The notes beneath the pieces were generated by a model. That model was not told where the DNA came from. It did no database searches and saw only the letters and a program-made list of their open reading frames with translations. Of a stretch of DNA of 39,918 bases, positions 6,043-14,570 are shown in pieces. The position numbers and the translations under genes were made by a program. Position 1 is the first letter of the stretch; each line of letters starts with the position of its first letter. Origin of the DNA: Alistipes sp. CAG:435 (GTDB lineage: Bacteria > Bacteroidota > Bacteroidia > Bacteroidales > UBA932); NCBI GenBank assembly GCA_000433355.1, contig FR893129.1, positions 1 through 39,918 of the forward strand, in the 5' to 3' direction.

Positions 6043-6954
6043 ATGTGGTTATCGTTAGCGTTCCTGTCGGCGGTCCTGCTTGGATTCTACGACTCCTTCA
6101 AAAAGGAGTCCCTTGGCGGCAACGCCGTCATCCCTGTGCTGTTCCTGAACACATTGTTCTGCTCGCTCATATTCATTCCGTTCATCGCTCTTTCCTACGG
6201 CACCGCCGCCCTTGACGGCAGCATCCTCAAGGTTGGTGAATATGGTGGCTGGGCGGTCCAGAAATGGATTCTGCTGAAGAGCGTCATAGTCCTCAGTTCC
6301 TGGACTTTAGGCTACTACGGAATGAAGCATCTTCCGCTCACGATTGTCGGCCCGATCAACGCCACCCGCCCGGTTCTGGTCCTGATAGGTGCGATGCTGA
6401 TCTTCGGGGAGAAGCTGAACTGGCTCCAATGGATCGGAGTCCTGCTGGCTGTCGTGTCTTTCTTCATGCTGAGCCGCAGCGGAAAGAGGGAAGGGATTGA
6501 TTTCGAGCATAATGTCTGGATCTATGCCGTGGTCGGAGCCGCCATTCTGGGTGCCCTTAGCGGACTCTACGACAAGTTCCTGATGAATCCGGACGGCCTT
6601 GCCATGGACAAGATGTCCGTCCAGAGCTGGTACAACATCTACCAGTGCGGAATGATGGGCGTGATGATGATGCTCATCTGGTATCCCAACCGAAAGAAAA
6701 CCACACCATTCCGCTGGCGCTGGTCAATCATATTCATCTCTGTATTCCTGAGTGCCGCCGACTTCGTCTATCTTTACGCCTTGTCTCTCCCGGGAGCGAT
6801 GATCTCTGTCGTCTCGATGATCCGCCGCGGCAGCGTCATCGTCAGCTTCCTGTTCGCCGCCATCGTCTTCAGGGAGAAGAATCTCCGCAGCAAAGCCATC
6901 GACCTCGCCCTCGTCCTCCTCGGAATGGTCTTCCTCTACCTCGGCTCCAGGTAG
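6043..6954 (+). CDS. EamA/DMT-superfamily transporter
   Basis: This integral membrane protein of 303 residues shows about ten hydrophobic segments in two homologous halves, the layout of drug/metabolite transporters with two EamA domains. Half one contains FYDSFKKESLGGNAVIPVLFLNT and ends with LPLTIVGPINATRPVLVLIGA plus the helix LNWLQWIGVLLAVVSFFML. Half two repeats this as LSLPGAMISVVSMIRRGSVIVSFLFA and a final LALVLLGMVFLYLGSR. The substrate cannot be told from sequence. The gene stands alone, divergent from upp and convergent with ppdK. Confidence 0.85.
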   Translation: MWLSLAFLSAVLLGFYDSFKKESLGGNAVIPVLFLNTLFCSLIFIPFIALSYGTAALDGSILKVGEYGGWAVQKWILLKSVIVLSSWTLGYYGMKHLPLTIVGPINATRPVLVLIGAMLIFGEKLNWLQWIGVLLAVVSFFMLSRSGKREGIDFEHNVWIYAVVGAAILGALSGLYDKFLMNPDGLAMDKMSVQSWYNIYQCGMMGVMMMLIWYPNRKKTTPFRWRWSIIFISVFLSAADFVYLYALSLPGAMISVVSMIRRGSVIVSFLFAAIVFREKNLRSKAIDLALVLLGMVFLYLGSR

Positions 6955-7102
6955 TTCGCTCCGGTCGCAGGGTTTGCCGAAGCTTCCAAGTACGTTTCGA
7001 CACCTCGACCAGCCCGGTGCGCTACAGGCTTAATGATAGTGGCGCACTGGCTACTATGGTTGGTCGCTACGCTTTGCCAGACTTAACGCCCCGTAGATGT
7101 GT

Positions 7103-7120
7103 GGGAGGGGCGGGGCGGGG
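7103..7120 (+). other. potential G-quadruplex
   Basis: GGGAGGGGCGGGGCGGGG has four G-runs of at least three separated by single bases, the tightest class of G4 motif. It lies in the non-coding gap after the EamA gene. Confidence 0.6.
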
Positions 7121-7270
7121 TCGTGGCACTTAAGTGGATGATAATGAGTCATGTAGCCTCTTTCGTAGTTCTGGTTTTAATACCACGAGAGAGCGCTTCT
7201 GCTTGAATATCAGGATTTTATCTGCCACGGTGGGTCGGCCTACGATGTCGCCATGACGCAATGAAATTTC

Positions 7271-7285
7271 CCATAGCCTCTATGG
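7271..7285. repeat. small perfect hairpin
   Basis: CCATAG-CCT-CTATGG is a 6-bp stem with a 3-base loop. No function can be assigned. Confidence 0.5.
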
Positions 7286-7327
7286 TTAGAACTATAGGTA
7301 GGCATAATAATTCGCAATGCGTTAATA

Positions 7328-7397
7328 GCGCAAAGAAATTTCCCCTTGCCGCAATTTTTGTAACGTGAAAAATTCGGCAAGGGGAAATTTTTTGCGC
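7328..7397. repeat. long hairpin with GTAACGTG loop, copy A
   Basis: A roughly 30-bp arm (GCGCAAAG, then AATTTCCCCTTGCCG and AATTTTT) pairs with its complement (AAAAATTCGGCAAGGGG, then AAATTTTTTGCGC) with one bulge and one mismatch. The loop is GTAACGTG at 7360-7367. The same loop, in the same strand sense and again flanked by TTTT/AAAA, tops a second hairpin at 26392-26457. Confidence 0.8.
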
Positions 7398-7419
7398 CCA
7401 CAACAGCAATTATATTGCC

Positions 7420-7451
7420 AAAAAATCCGCCCCGGCAAGGGACGGATTCTT
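7420..7451 (-). terminator. rho-independent terminator of ppdK
   Basis: On the minus strand AATCCGTCCC-TTGCC-GGGGCGGATT forms a stem with one mismatch, followed by a T-run, about 25 bp after the ppdK stop. Confidence 0.75.
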
Positions 7452-7476
7452 TATGAATATGTCAGTGAAACTCTAA

Positions 7477-10197
7477 CTACTTGCTCTGCTCGATCGCGGC
7501 CTGGGCGGCTGACAACCGCGCGATAGGCACACGGAACGGTGAGCAGGAAACGTAGTCAACACCAATCTTGTTGAAGAAACGGATTGACGCAGGATCTCCA
7601 CCGTGCTCTCCGCAGACACCACACTTGAGGTCAGGCCTCTTTGAGCGACCGGCCTGGATGCCGAACTCAACCAGTTTGCCCACGCTCTTGGTGTCGATGG
7701 TCTGGAACGGATCGGCGTCGAGGATCTTGTTGCCAAGATATTCACCCATGAAAGTTCCGACATCGTCACGTGAGAAACCGAATGTCATCTGGGTGAGGTC
7801 GTTGGTGCCGAATGAGAAGAACTCGGCTGCGCGGGCCATCCTGTCGGCGGTCAGTGCCGCGCGAGGTATCTCGATCATCGTACCGAAGTTGTAAAGGATG
7901 AATTGACGGGTGGTGCCTTCAACCTCAGCCTTCACCTTGTCGCAGATCGCCCTCTGGAAGCTGAGCTCACGGGCGGAGATCGTCACTGGGATCATGATCT
8001 CAGGATGAGGGTTGAAGCCTTCCTGCTGAAGCTCGGCGGTGGCGGTGAATATCGCCCTGTACTGAGTTTCGGCGATGAGAGGGTAGGACATGTGCAGACG
8101 CACTCCACGGTGACCCATCATAGGGTTGACCTCATGAAGGGCCTCGCCACGCTTCTCGATGTCCTCGACAGTGACACCCAGCTCCTTGGCAAGCTCCTTC
8201 TCCTTCTCCTCTGTCTTAGGCACGAATTCGTGGAGAGGCGGGTCAAGCAGACGGAACACAACCGGCTTGCCGTCCATGATCTTCAGGGTGCTCTTCACAG
8301 ATGCCTTGATGTAAGGCTCAAGCTCAGCGAGAGCGGCCTTTCTTTCCTCGTCAGTGTTGCAGAGGATCATCTTGCGCAGTTTAGCCAGAGGCTGCTCGGA
8401 GTTGAGCCCGTAGAACATGTGCTCGATACGGAACAGTCCGATTCCCTCGGCTCCGAAACTGAGGGCCTTCTGAGCGTCCTCAGGGGTGTCGGCGTTGGTT
8501 CTGACACCAATCTTGCGGAACTTGTCGACGATTGACATGAACTTGATGAACATCGGGTTCTCGGAAGCGTCCATCGTGTCGATCTTCTCTCCGTAAACGA
8601 ATCCCTTTGTTCCGTTGAGGCTCATCCAGTCTCCCTCCTTGAATGTGACATCACCGAAGGAAACGGTCTTCGCCTCGAAGTTGATCTTCATGGACTCGCA
8701 GCCCACGATGCAGCACTTGCCCCATCCACGGGCGACAAGGGCCGCGTGTGAGGTCATACCTCCACGTGTGGTGAGGATACCGGCCGCGGCGCGCATTCCC
8801 TCGATGTCCTCAGGAGAGGTCTCCTCACGGATGAGGATGGCCTTCTTGCCGTTGGCGTTGGCCTCCATGGCGGCCTCGGATGTGAACACTACCTGACCTA
8901 CGGCTCCGCCCGGAGATGCCGGAAGACCGATTGCAAGCACCTTGGACTTCTTCTCAGACGCTGGGTCGAGGATAGGGTGGAGGATCTCGTCGAGCTGTGA
9001 AGGAGAAACCCTCATCACGGCTGTCTTTTCGTCGATCATCTTCTCATCAACCATGTCCATCGCCATCTGAAGGGCGGCCAGACCGGTTCTCTTGCCGATT
9101 CTGCACTGGAGCATCCAAAGATGACCCTCCTGGATGGTGAACTCGATGTCCTGCATGTCGCGGAAATGCTGCTCGAGTCTCAGACGTATTCCGTCAAGTT
9201 CCTTGTAAACATCCGGCATGGCTGTCTCAAGGGACTGCAGATCCTTGTTCTTCTCTGTCTTGGTGGCCTCGTTCAGAGGGTTAGGGGTACGGATTCCGGC
9301 AACCACATCCTCACCCTGCGCATTGATCAGCCACTCTCCATAGAACTTGTTGTCTCCGGTGGCCGGGTTACGTGAGAACGCCACACCGGTGGCAGAGGTG
9401 TTGCCCATATTACCGAACACCATTGACTGCACGTTCACGGCTGTTCCCCAGTCATCAGGAATCTTCTCGATCCTTCTGTAGGCGATGGCCCTCTTGCCGT
9501 TCCAAGACTTGAACACGCCGCCGATGGAACCCCAAAGCTGGGCCTCGGCCGTGTCAGGGAAATCTACTCCGAGAACTTCCTTGACCTTTGCCTTGAACTT
9601 CTCGCAGAGGTCCTTGAGTTCCTCGGCTGTGATGTCGGTGTCGGACTTGTAGCCCTTCTGCTCCTTGAGCTCCATCATCATCCTGTCAAGCTGCTGGCGG
9701 ATTCCCTGGCCATCAGCCGGCTCGATGCCCTCGGCCTTCTCCATGACGACATCGGAGTACATCATGATGAGACGTCTGTAAGCGTCATAGACGAACCTTG
9801 GGTTGCCTGTCTTCTGGATCATTCCAGGAAGAGTGGCGGAGCAAAGACCGATGTTGAGGATGGTGTCCATCATGCCTGGCATGGAACTTCTGGCGCCAGA
9901 GCGGCAGCTTACGAGAAGCGGATCGGACGGATCACCGAATTTCTTGCCCATGACGGTCTCCGTGGCCTTCAAAGCCTCGGCGACCTCCTTCTTGAGTTCC
10001 TCCGTATAGCCTCCGCCGAGTGAGTAATACTCAGCGCAGCATTCAGTCGTGATTGTGAAACCTGCCGGAACCGGCATTCCGAGCTTGCTCATCTCGGCCA
10101 GATTGGCTCCCTTTCCTCCCAGGAGCTCACGCATCTGTCCATCGCCCTCAGCGGTCTTGCCGCCGAAACGATAGACTCTTTTCTTTTTGTCGAACAT
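7477..10197 (-). CDS. ppdK: pyruvate, phosphate dikinase
   Basis: This 906-residue enzyme interconverts pyruvate, ATP and phosphate with PEP, AMP and pyrophosphate; in anaerobic Bacteroidales it serves PPi-linked glycolysis or gluconeogenesis. The domain order is normal. The N-terminal ATP-grasp domain contains LLGGKGANLAEMSKLGMPVP and SGARSSMPGMMDTILNIGL. The swivelling domain carries the phosphorylated His in GGMTSHAALVARGWGKCC. The C-terminal PEP/pyruvate barrel carries the catalytic Cys in LKCGVCGEHGGDP. ATG 10197 (MFDKKKRVYRFGG) is chosen; a 30-codon upstream extension is rejected because a promoter lies inside it. Codon use is optimised, and it holds only two GAATAT motifs, suggesting high expression. 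It is the only gene between its promoter and terminator. Confidence 0.97.
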   Translation of the reverse strand: MFDKKKRVYRFGGKTAEGDGQMRELLGGKGANLAEMSKLGMPVPAGFTITTECCAEYYSLGGGYTEELKKEVAEALKATETVMGKKFGDPSDPLLVSCRSGARSSMPGMMDTILNIGLCSATLPGMIQKTGNPRFVYDAYRRLIMMYSDVVMEKAEGIEPADGQGIRQQLDRMMMELKEQKGYKSDTDITAEELKDLCEKFKAKVKEVLGVDFPDTAEAQLWGSIGGVFKSWNGKRAIAYRRIEKIPDDWGTAVNVQSMVFGNMGNTSATGVAFSRNPATGDNKFYGEWLINAQGEDVVAGIRTPNPLNEATKTEKNKDLQSLETAMPDVYKELDGIRLRLEQHFRDMQDIEFTIQEGHLWMLQCRIGKRTGLAALQMAMDMVDEKMIDEKTAVMRVSPSQLDEILHPILDPASEKKSKVLAIGLPASPGGAVGQVVFTSEAAMEANANGKKAILIREETSPEDIEGMRAAAGILTTRGGMTSHAALVARGWGKCCIVGCESMKINFEAKTVSFGDVTFKEGDWMSLNGTKGFVYGEKIDTMDASENPMFIKFMSIVDKFRKIGVRTNADTPEDAQKALSFGAEGIGLFRIEHMFYGLNSEQPLAKLRKMILCNTDEERKAALAELEPYIKASVKSTLKIMDGKPVVFRLLDPPLHEFVPKTEEKEKELAKELGVTVEDIEKRGEALHEVNPMMGHRGVRLHMSYPLIAETQYRAIFTATAELQQEGFNPHPEIMIPVTISARELSFQRAICDKVKAEVEGTTRQFILYNFGTMIEIPRAALTADRMARAAEFFSFGTNDLTQMTFGFSRDDVGTFMGEYLGNKILDADPFQTIDTKSVGKLVEFGIQAGRSKRPDLKCGVCGEHGGDPASIRFFNKIGVDYVSCSPFRVPIARLSAAQAAIEQSK

Positions 10198-10242
10198 ATT
10201 ATCAAGAATTTGTTTTATAGACGTTGCAGTAAATACAGAATA

Positions 10243-10273
10243 CAAAATTACTAAAAAACTTTGGTTATAGCAA
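10243..10273 (-). promoter_or_regulatory. ppdK promoter
   Basis: Minus-strand TTG (complement of 10271-10273), 20 bp, then TAATTTTG (complement of 10243-10250) fits the Bacteroidota consensus. It lies about 45 bp upstream of ATG 10197 and fixes that start. Confidence 0.6.
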
Positions 10274-10310
10274 TTACGGAAAATCAAATGTCAAAAGGCA
10301 AAGTCAAAAA

Positions 10311-10359
10311 ATCAAAACCTGCCCCCATGCCTTGAAAAGCAGCAGGGGCAGTTTTTTTT
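10311..10359 (-). terminator. terminator after phoH
   Basis: CTGCCCC (10319-10325) pairs with GGGGCAG (10345-10351). On the minus strand the stem is followed by GTTTTGATTTTTTG; on the plus strand by eight Ts. It lies 7 bp from the phoH stop and separates phoH from the ppdK promoter. Confidence 0.75.
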
Positions 10360-10366
10360 CTCTCTC

Positions 10367-11740
10367 TTACAAAAGGCGGGACGCGATGTCTGAAAGCTCG
10401 CTCCTTTCTCCTATTTTCAGGAATATATGCTCGAACAGCTTCTGTCCGTCCATCTTCTCGTTCAGGTGCGACAGGCCGTTGGACCACTGGTCCAGATAAG
10501 GCTGGTCAATCTGGAATATGTCTCCGGTGAACACCATCTTGGTGCCTTCGCCCGCCCTGGTTATGATGGTCTTTACCTCGTTAGGGGTGAGATTCTGCGC
10601 CTCGTCGCAGATGAGGAACACACGCCCCAGACTCCTGCCCCTGATGTAGGCCAGAGGGGAGATCATCAGTTTCTCCTCCTTCAGCATGGCCTCTATCCTC
10701 AAGGCTTCCTTGCTGGAAGGACGGAACTGTGCCTTGATGACGTTCAGGTTGTCCATCAAAGGCTGTACGAAAGGACTCATCTTGGCCTTCTGGTCTCCCG
10801 GGATGAAGCCGATGTCCTGATTACCAAGCACTATCGTCGGTCTTGTAAGGATGATCTGGTCGAAGTCCTTGGCCTGCTCTATGGCTGCGGCCAGCGCCAG
10901 CAGGGTCTTTCCGGTTCCCGCTCCGCCTGTCATCGAGACTAGCTGGATGGCCGGGTTCAGGCAGGCGTCCAAAGCGAATTTCTGCTCGTCGTTTCGAGGG
11001 CGGATCCCGTAAGCCACCTTGTTCTTGACCAGAACGACACGTTCCCTGTTCTCGTCAAACCTTGCGCAGAGGGTCGTGTCTCCATTCCTGAACTTGTAAA
11101 GCTGGTTCGCTTTCGGCTTCACCTTGCAGACAGCCTTCCAATCAACGGACGTGTCCGGGCTGTAGGCCAGGCTTTGGATCGCCTCCGGTGTGATTCCGTC
11201 GAGGTACTGGACCTCTCTGTTGGAGTTCTCGATCTTGTCCTCCTCGATCCTGTCGGTCAGGTAGTCCTGCACCTCCATCCCGGCGGCCTTCGCCTTCATC
11301 CTGAGGTTGATGTCCTTCGTGACGAGGGCGACGAACCTGTCCGGATTGTTGTCTCTGGTCCAGATTGCGGTGGCAAGGATCCTGTGGTCGGGAATATCAT
11401 CGTAGAACATCCCTTTCATGCTCTCCGGGAAAGGATGCCCAGGGTCTATCCTGATGTTCCCCAGTCCTCTTCCGATAGGTACACCGTACTTCCCGAACGA
11501 TTTCCCGTCGGTGATGCGGTCGATGTCCCTCATGAAGCCTCTGGCGTTGAAAGCCAGATTGTCGTTGCCTTTCTTGAATTTGTCAAGTTCCTCGATGACG
11601 GCGATCGGTATCACCAGGTCGTTGTCCTGAAACTTGCGGATGGCCTTGTGGTCGTGCAGGATGATGTTCGTGTCAAGAACAAAGATTTTGGGCTTCCTGC
11701 CGCCCCCTCCGCCGTGCGGAGTGTCAGCGTATCTTGCCAT
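10367..11740 (-). CDS. PIN domain-PhoH ATPase fusion protein
   Basis: This 457-residue protein has an N-terminal PIN nuclease domain (IFVLDTNIILHDHKAI near residues 19-34; acidic residues in DDIPDHRILATA and TKDINLR) joined to a PhoH-type P-loop ATPase. Walker A is GGAGTGKTLL near residue 273 and Walker B is VFLICDEAQNLTPNE near 375, followed by FTGDIFQID. Related PIN-PhoH (PhoH2-type) proteins couple RNA unwinding and cleavage; phosphate-starvation control is not implied by the sequence. The gene lies 60 bp downstream of the PurL-like gene on the same strand, so co-transcription is likely, and ends at a strong hairpin. Confidence 0.92.
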   Translation of the reverse strand: MARYADTPHGGGGGRKPKIFVLDTNIILHDHKAIRKFQDNDLVIPIAVIEELDKFKKGNDNLAFNARGFMRDIDRITDGKSFGKYGVPIGRGLGNIRIDPGHPFPESMKGMFYDDIPDHRILATAIWTRDNNPDRFVALVTKDINLRMKAKAAGMEVQDYLTDRIEEDKIENSNREVQYLDGITPEAIQSLAYSPDTSVDWKAVCKVKPKANQLYKFRNGDTTLCARFDENRERVVLVKNKVAYGIRPRNDEQKFALDACLNPAIQLVSMTGGAGTGKTLLALAAAIEQAKDFDQIILTRPTIVLGNQDIGFIPGDQKAKMSPFVQPLMDNLNVIKAQFRPSSKEALRIEAMLKEEKLMISPLAYIRGRSLGRVFLICDEAQNLTPNEVKTIITRAGEGTKMVFTGDIFQIDQPYLDQWSNGLSHLNEKMDGQKLFEHIFLKIGERSELSDIASRLL

Positions 11741-11800
11741 ATGTGTTATTAATTATCATTTCCACGGCAATCTCCATTTGCCGCTTGCAAATAATGAGTC

Positions 11801-12958
11801 TCAGTCTTCCCCTTCCGATGTCTGGCTGCCGAGCAGGGATTGCAGTATGTTCGCTATTCCGCTGCCGCCGGCCTTCACATTGACTTCGCCGGTGCCGGTC
11901 ACCGGGTGACCTATAGGGTAGTAGGCGATGTCCTGAAGCAGGAATTCGGCATCAACATAATCGTAGTCTGAGTCCTTGATCTGGATGATCGCTCCCGGAA
12001 CCTCCGAGAACAGGATCCTTAGCTTCTTGTCCTCGCCGTATGCGCTCATTATCCCGCTCATGTCGATGTCGGCTCCGACATCCCCCGAACACATCAATTT
12101 CAGTGCCGTAAGCAGACCTCCATCACACACGGTGGCGGCTGACACAGCGATTCTGTCCTCGATGAACTCACGGATAACCTCGTAACAGTCAATAAAATAG
12201 TCTGCGTCTCCGATTTCCGGGAAATTGTCTCCGTTCTGTCCGAGAGCGTCGCAGAGAAGCGAACCGCCGAGCCTGAAGTCACACGTGTCAAACGGCACGT
12301 AGATGATCCAACTGTCCGGATCCGCGGCCAATTTGTCCGGAACGGCCCTGCGCCGGCCAAGCACCGGATGCTCGCTGCCGAACGGAGCGTCCTCTGGCAG
12401 GAATATGTCGTCTTCATCCGGGCTTTCAGCCTTTTCGCACGCCCCGACCTTGAAGGAGGTCTGGCAAACCCGCCCGCTTTCCGTGAACGAGTACCCGCTC
12501 AGGCATATTCCAAGATTGTTGATGTAGTCCGCGGTGGCTTCGGCGGACGAATAGAACGCCGCCATATTCCCGAGCGGCTTGCAGTTCCATCTCCATTTGG
12601 CGGCGATGGTCAGGTCGCCGAGCTTGAAATGGCCGTTCAGCCACACCGCGTCCAGAAGCGCCTTGGCGATCCTGCCTCTGGTGTAGGGATCCGCGTACGC
12701 CGCCGGAAACGGCCTGGGTTCGTCCAAAAGCGAAACGACTGTCGCAAGGTAGCCTTGAACGTTCTGATTCTGAAACTTTTTCATTGATGGCGATGGATCC
12801 GTACTTTCGTCCACGACCGGCTCGAACTCCCCGTTATTCGGAACCACCCCTTCTTCTTTGGACGCGATGCAGTCATCAAGCATCTCAGCCGGAGTCAACC
12901 GTCTGGAAACGCCGTCGATGATGTACTTCGAATGAAGCGCTGATGTTTTTTCTTTCAT
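11801..12958 (-). CDS. orphan protein derived from the FGAM synthase (PurL) AIRS region
   Basis: This 385-residue protein contains two blocks that align by eye with the second AIR-synthase-like half of PurL. The first is KWRWNCKPLGNMAAFYSSAEATADYINNLG near residues 123-152, where PurL has NWMW...LYDAVKACS...LG. The second is GGSLLCDALGQNGDNFP, then CDGGLLTALKLMCSG near 272-286, then LRILFSEVPGAIIQI and IGHPV. PurL's GHDISDGG is replaced by AATVCDGG, and the N-terminal ATP half and the glutaminase domain are absent. It is therefore probably not a complete FGAM synthase and may be a binding or regulatory protein. It is followed by PIN-PhoH and is divergent from folC. The similarity is from memory of PurL, not an alignment. 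Confidence 0.7.
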   Translation of the reverse strand: MKEKTSALHSKYIIDGVSRRLTPAEMLDDCIASKEEGVVPNNGEFEPVVDESTDPSPSMKKFQNQNVQGYLATVVSLLDEPRPFPAAYADPYTRGRIAKALLDAVWLNGHFKLGDLTIAAKWRWNCKPLGNMAAFYSSAEATADYINNLGICLSGYSFTESGRVCQTSFKVGACEKAESPDEDDIFLPEDAPFGSEHPVLGRRRAVPDKLAADPDSWIIYVPFDTCDFRLGGSLLCDALGQNGDNFPEIGDADYFIDCYEVIREFIEDRIAVSAATVCDGGLLTALKLMCSGDVGADIDMSGIMSAYGEDKKLRILFSEVPGAIIQIKDSDYDYVDAEFLLQDIAYYPIGHPVTGTGEVNVKAGGSGIANILQSLLGSQTSEGED

Positions 12959-12986
12959 TCCGCTAGAATATGTCCGTAAATTTAAG

Positions 12987-12994
12987 TAAATTTG
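12987..12994 (+). promoter_or_regulatory. -7 box of folC
   Basis: TAAATTTG matches TAnnTTTG, 35 bp upstream of ATG 13030. It lies inside the longer frame that begins at 12970, supporting the shorter protein. No -33 box is evident. Confidence 0.45.
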
Positions 12995-13029
12995 AGTTCA
13001 GTTCAAAAAAACAAGTATATCGGACGATA

Positions 13030-14406
13030 ATGGAACCATTTTCCAAAAAGAGTTACCAGAAGAAGGTCGAGGCTATATTCACCAGATTCCCTTCGGTTCA
13101 GAAAGTCCCTTTCAAGGATGCCTACAAGCCCGGGCTTGAGAATATGCTCAAGTTCGAGGGAGTCTTGGGTAATCCGCATAAAAGCCTGAGGACGATACAC
13201 GTGGCCGGCACGAACGGCAAGGGATCTGTCGCGAATATGCTCGCTTCGGCATTGTCCGCCTGCGGTCTCAGAGTCGGCCTTTACACCTCTCCGCACATTG
13301 TGGATTTCCGGGAGCGGATGAGGATTGTCGGGAAAAAACAGAGCGCCGAACTGGTGTCCGAGGAATATGTCTATGATTTCCTCTGCCGTTACGAGGCCGA
13401 TATGGATGCCCTGAGCCTGTCGTTCTTCGAGATCACGACCGGAATGGCGTTCAAATGGTTCTATGATCAGAAAGTAGATGTCGCAGTGATCGAGGTCGGT
13501 CTCGGAGGCCGTCTTGACAGCACGAATGTCATAACCCCAGACCTTTCGATAGTCACAAGCATAGCTTTGGATCATTGCGCCCTTCTTGGAAACACATTGG
13601 CTGAGATCGCCGCCGAGAAGGCCGGAATATTCAAGAAGAACGTCCCGGCCCTTGTCGGGGAGTATCTTCCTGAGACACGCCCCGTCTTTGAGGCCAAGTC
13701 TGCCGAGGTCGGCTGCCCGCTGACGTTCGCCGAGGATGTGGAACCTTCGCTGTGGCACCGGAACGATGAGATTCTAAGGAATATGGACCTTCGAGGTGAG
13801 TACCAGAGGAAAAACCTCCGCACCGTGCTCGCCGCCATCGATATATTAAGGAATATGCCTGAATATGCCGGTCTGTCGGATTCCCGGGCTGTCGTCACCG
13901 CCATAGTCCGCACGGCTTCCAGAATGGGCTTCCACGGCCGTTGGGAAAGGCTTTCGCTCCAGCCGTTCATCATCGCGGACATCGGTCACAATCCGGCGGC
14001 CCTGAAAGAGAATTTCGCCCAGCTGGAGTCGATGGTGGCGGAAGGGGAGTGCTCCTCGTTGATTCTGGTATATGCGATTATGGCCGACAAGGACTTGGAT
14101 GGGATAATGCCGTTGATTCCGGCCGACGCCACCTGCATATTCACGAATCCAGAGATTCACCGCGCGCTTCCGGAGAAGGAACTGACGGCGCGGTACCGTG
14201 CTTTCTGCGCCGCGAACGGTAGGTCTGTGAACCGCATCTACGACGCTTCTGATGTGCGTCAGGCTCTTTCAATGGCTATCAATCTGGCCAGGGAGACCTC
14301 CCGTAAGCCGGAAGGCGCGGGCTTCGCTTTCCCGCTGATCTATGTCGGAGGCAGCACCTACCTTGTCAGCGAGGCCGTGCAGATACTCAAGGCGTTGCAG
14401 CTGTAG
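13030..14406 (+). CDS. folC: bifunctional dihydrofolate / folylpolyglutamate synthase
   Basis: This 458-residue Mur-ligase-family enzyme adds L-glutamate to dihydropteroate and folates using ATP. The P-loop is HVAGTNGKGSVANML near residues 57-71. Other family signatures are TSPHIVDFRERMRI, EVGLGGRLDSTN and LDHCALLGNTLAEIAAEKAGIFK. The C-terminal ligand domain has GRWERL followed by ADIGHNPAALKENF. ATG 13030 (MEPFSKKSYQKKV) matches family N-termini and follows the -7 box; the 20 extra codons from 12970 do not look conserved. The gene is divergent from the PurL-like gene and ends before a hairpin. Confidence 0.95.
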   Translation: MEPFSKKSYQKKVEAIFTRFPSVQKVPFKDAYKPGLENMLKFEGVLGNPHKSLRTIHVAGTNGKGSVANMLASALSACGLRVGLYTSPHIVDFRERMRIVGKKQSAELVSEEYVYDFLCRYEADMDALSLSFFEITTGMAFKWFYDQKVDVAVIEVGLGGRLDSTNVITPDLSIVTSIALDHCALLGNTLAEIAAEKAGIFKKNVPALVGEYLPETRPVFEAKSAEVGCPLTFAEDVEPSLWHRNDEILRNMDLRGEYQRKNLRTVLAAIDILRNMPEYAGLSDSRAVVTAIVRTASRMGFHGRWERLSLQPFIIADIGHNPAALKENFAQLESMVAEGECSSLILVYAIMADKDLDGIMPLIPADATCIFTNPEIHRALPEKELTARYRAFCAANGRSVNRIYDASDVRQALSMAINLARETSRKPEGAGFAFPLIYVGGSTYLVSEAVQILKALQL

Positions 14407-14425
14407 GACCCTTTTCGGTCGCCGG

Positions 14426-14483
14426 GCCTGTGGCTCGACGGGATCACCGATCGCCGAGGAGCCACCGGCATAGAACTTTTTTT
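14426..14483 (+). terminator. probable terminator of folC
   Basis: GTGGCTC (14430-14436) pairs with GAGCCAC (14459-14465), extended by flanking GCC/GGC. A run of seven Ts begins 11 bases after the stem. Confidence 0.5.
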
Positions 14484-14570
14484 GCAGGATTTTTGCATTA
14501 TCGGATTTTTTTGACGATTATTAAGCAATAGTTGCCAACAAGTTAGTACATACATAAGTAATAACATTTA

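Larger units (their letters stand above)
6955..7476. other. 522-bp intergenic region with G4 motif and hairpins
   Basis: No protein-like reading frame is supported here. The region contains a four-run G tract, two hairpins and the ppdK terminator, listed separately. The first part (6960-7080) has REP-like words such as GTTTCGACACCTCGACC and GGTCGCTACGC but no clean repeat pair. Confidence 0.7.

Noticed and set aside
7328..7397. Simple bidirectional terminator
   Set aside because: A separate good terminator for ppdK lies at 7420-7451, and the loop GTAACGTG recurs in a second hairpin, so termination alone does not explain it.
10198..10287. 30-residue N-terminal extension of PpdK
   Set aside because: The extension covers the ppdK promoter and is not part of the conserved family sequence.
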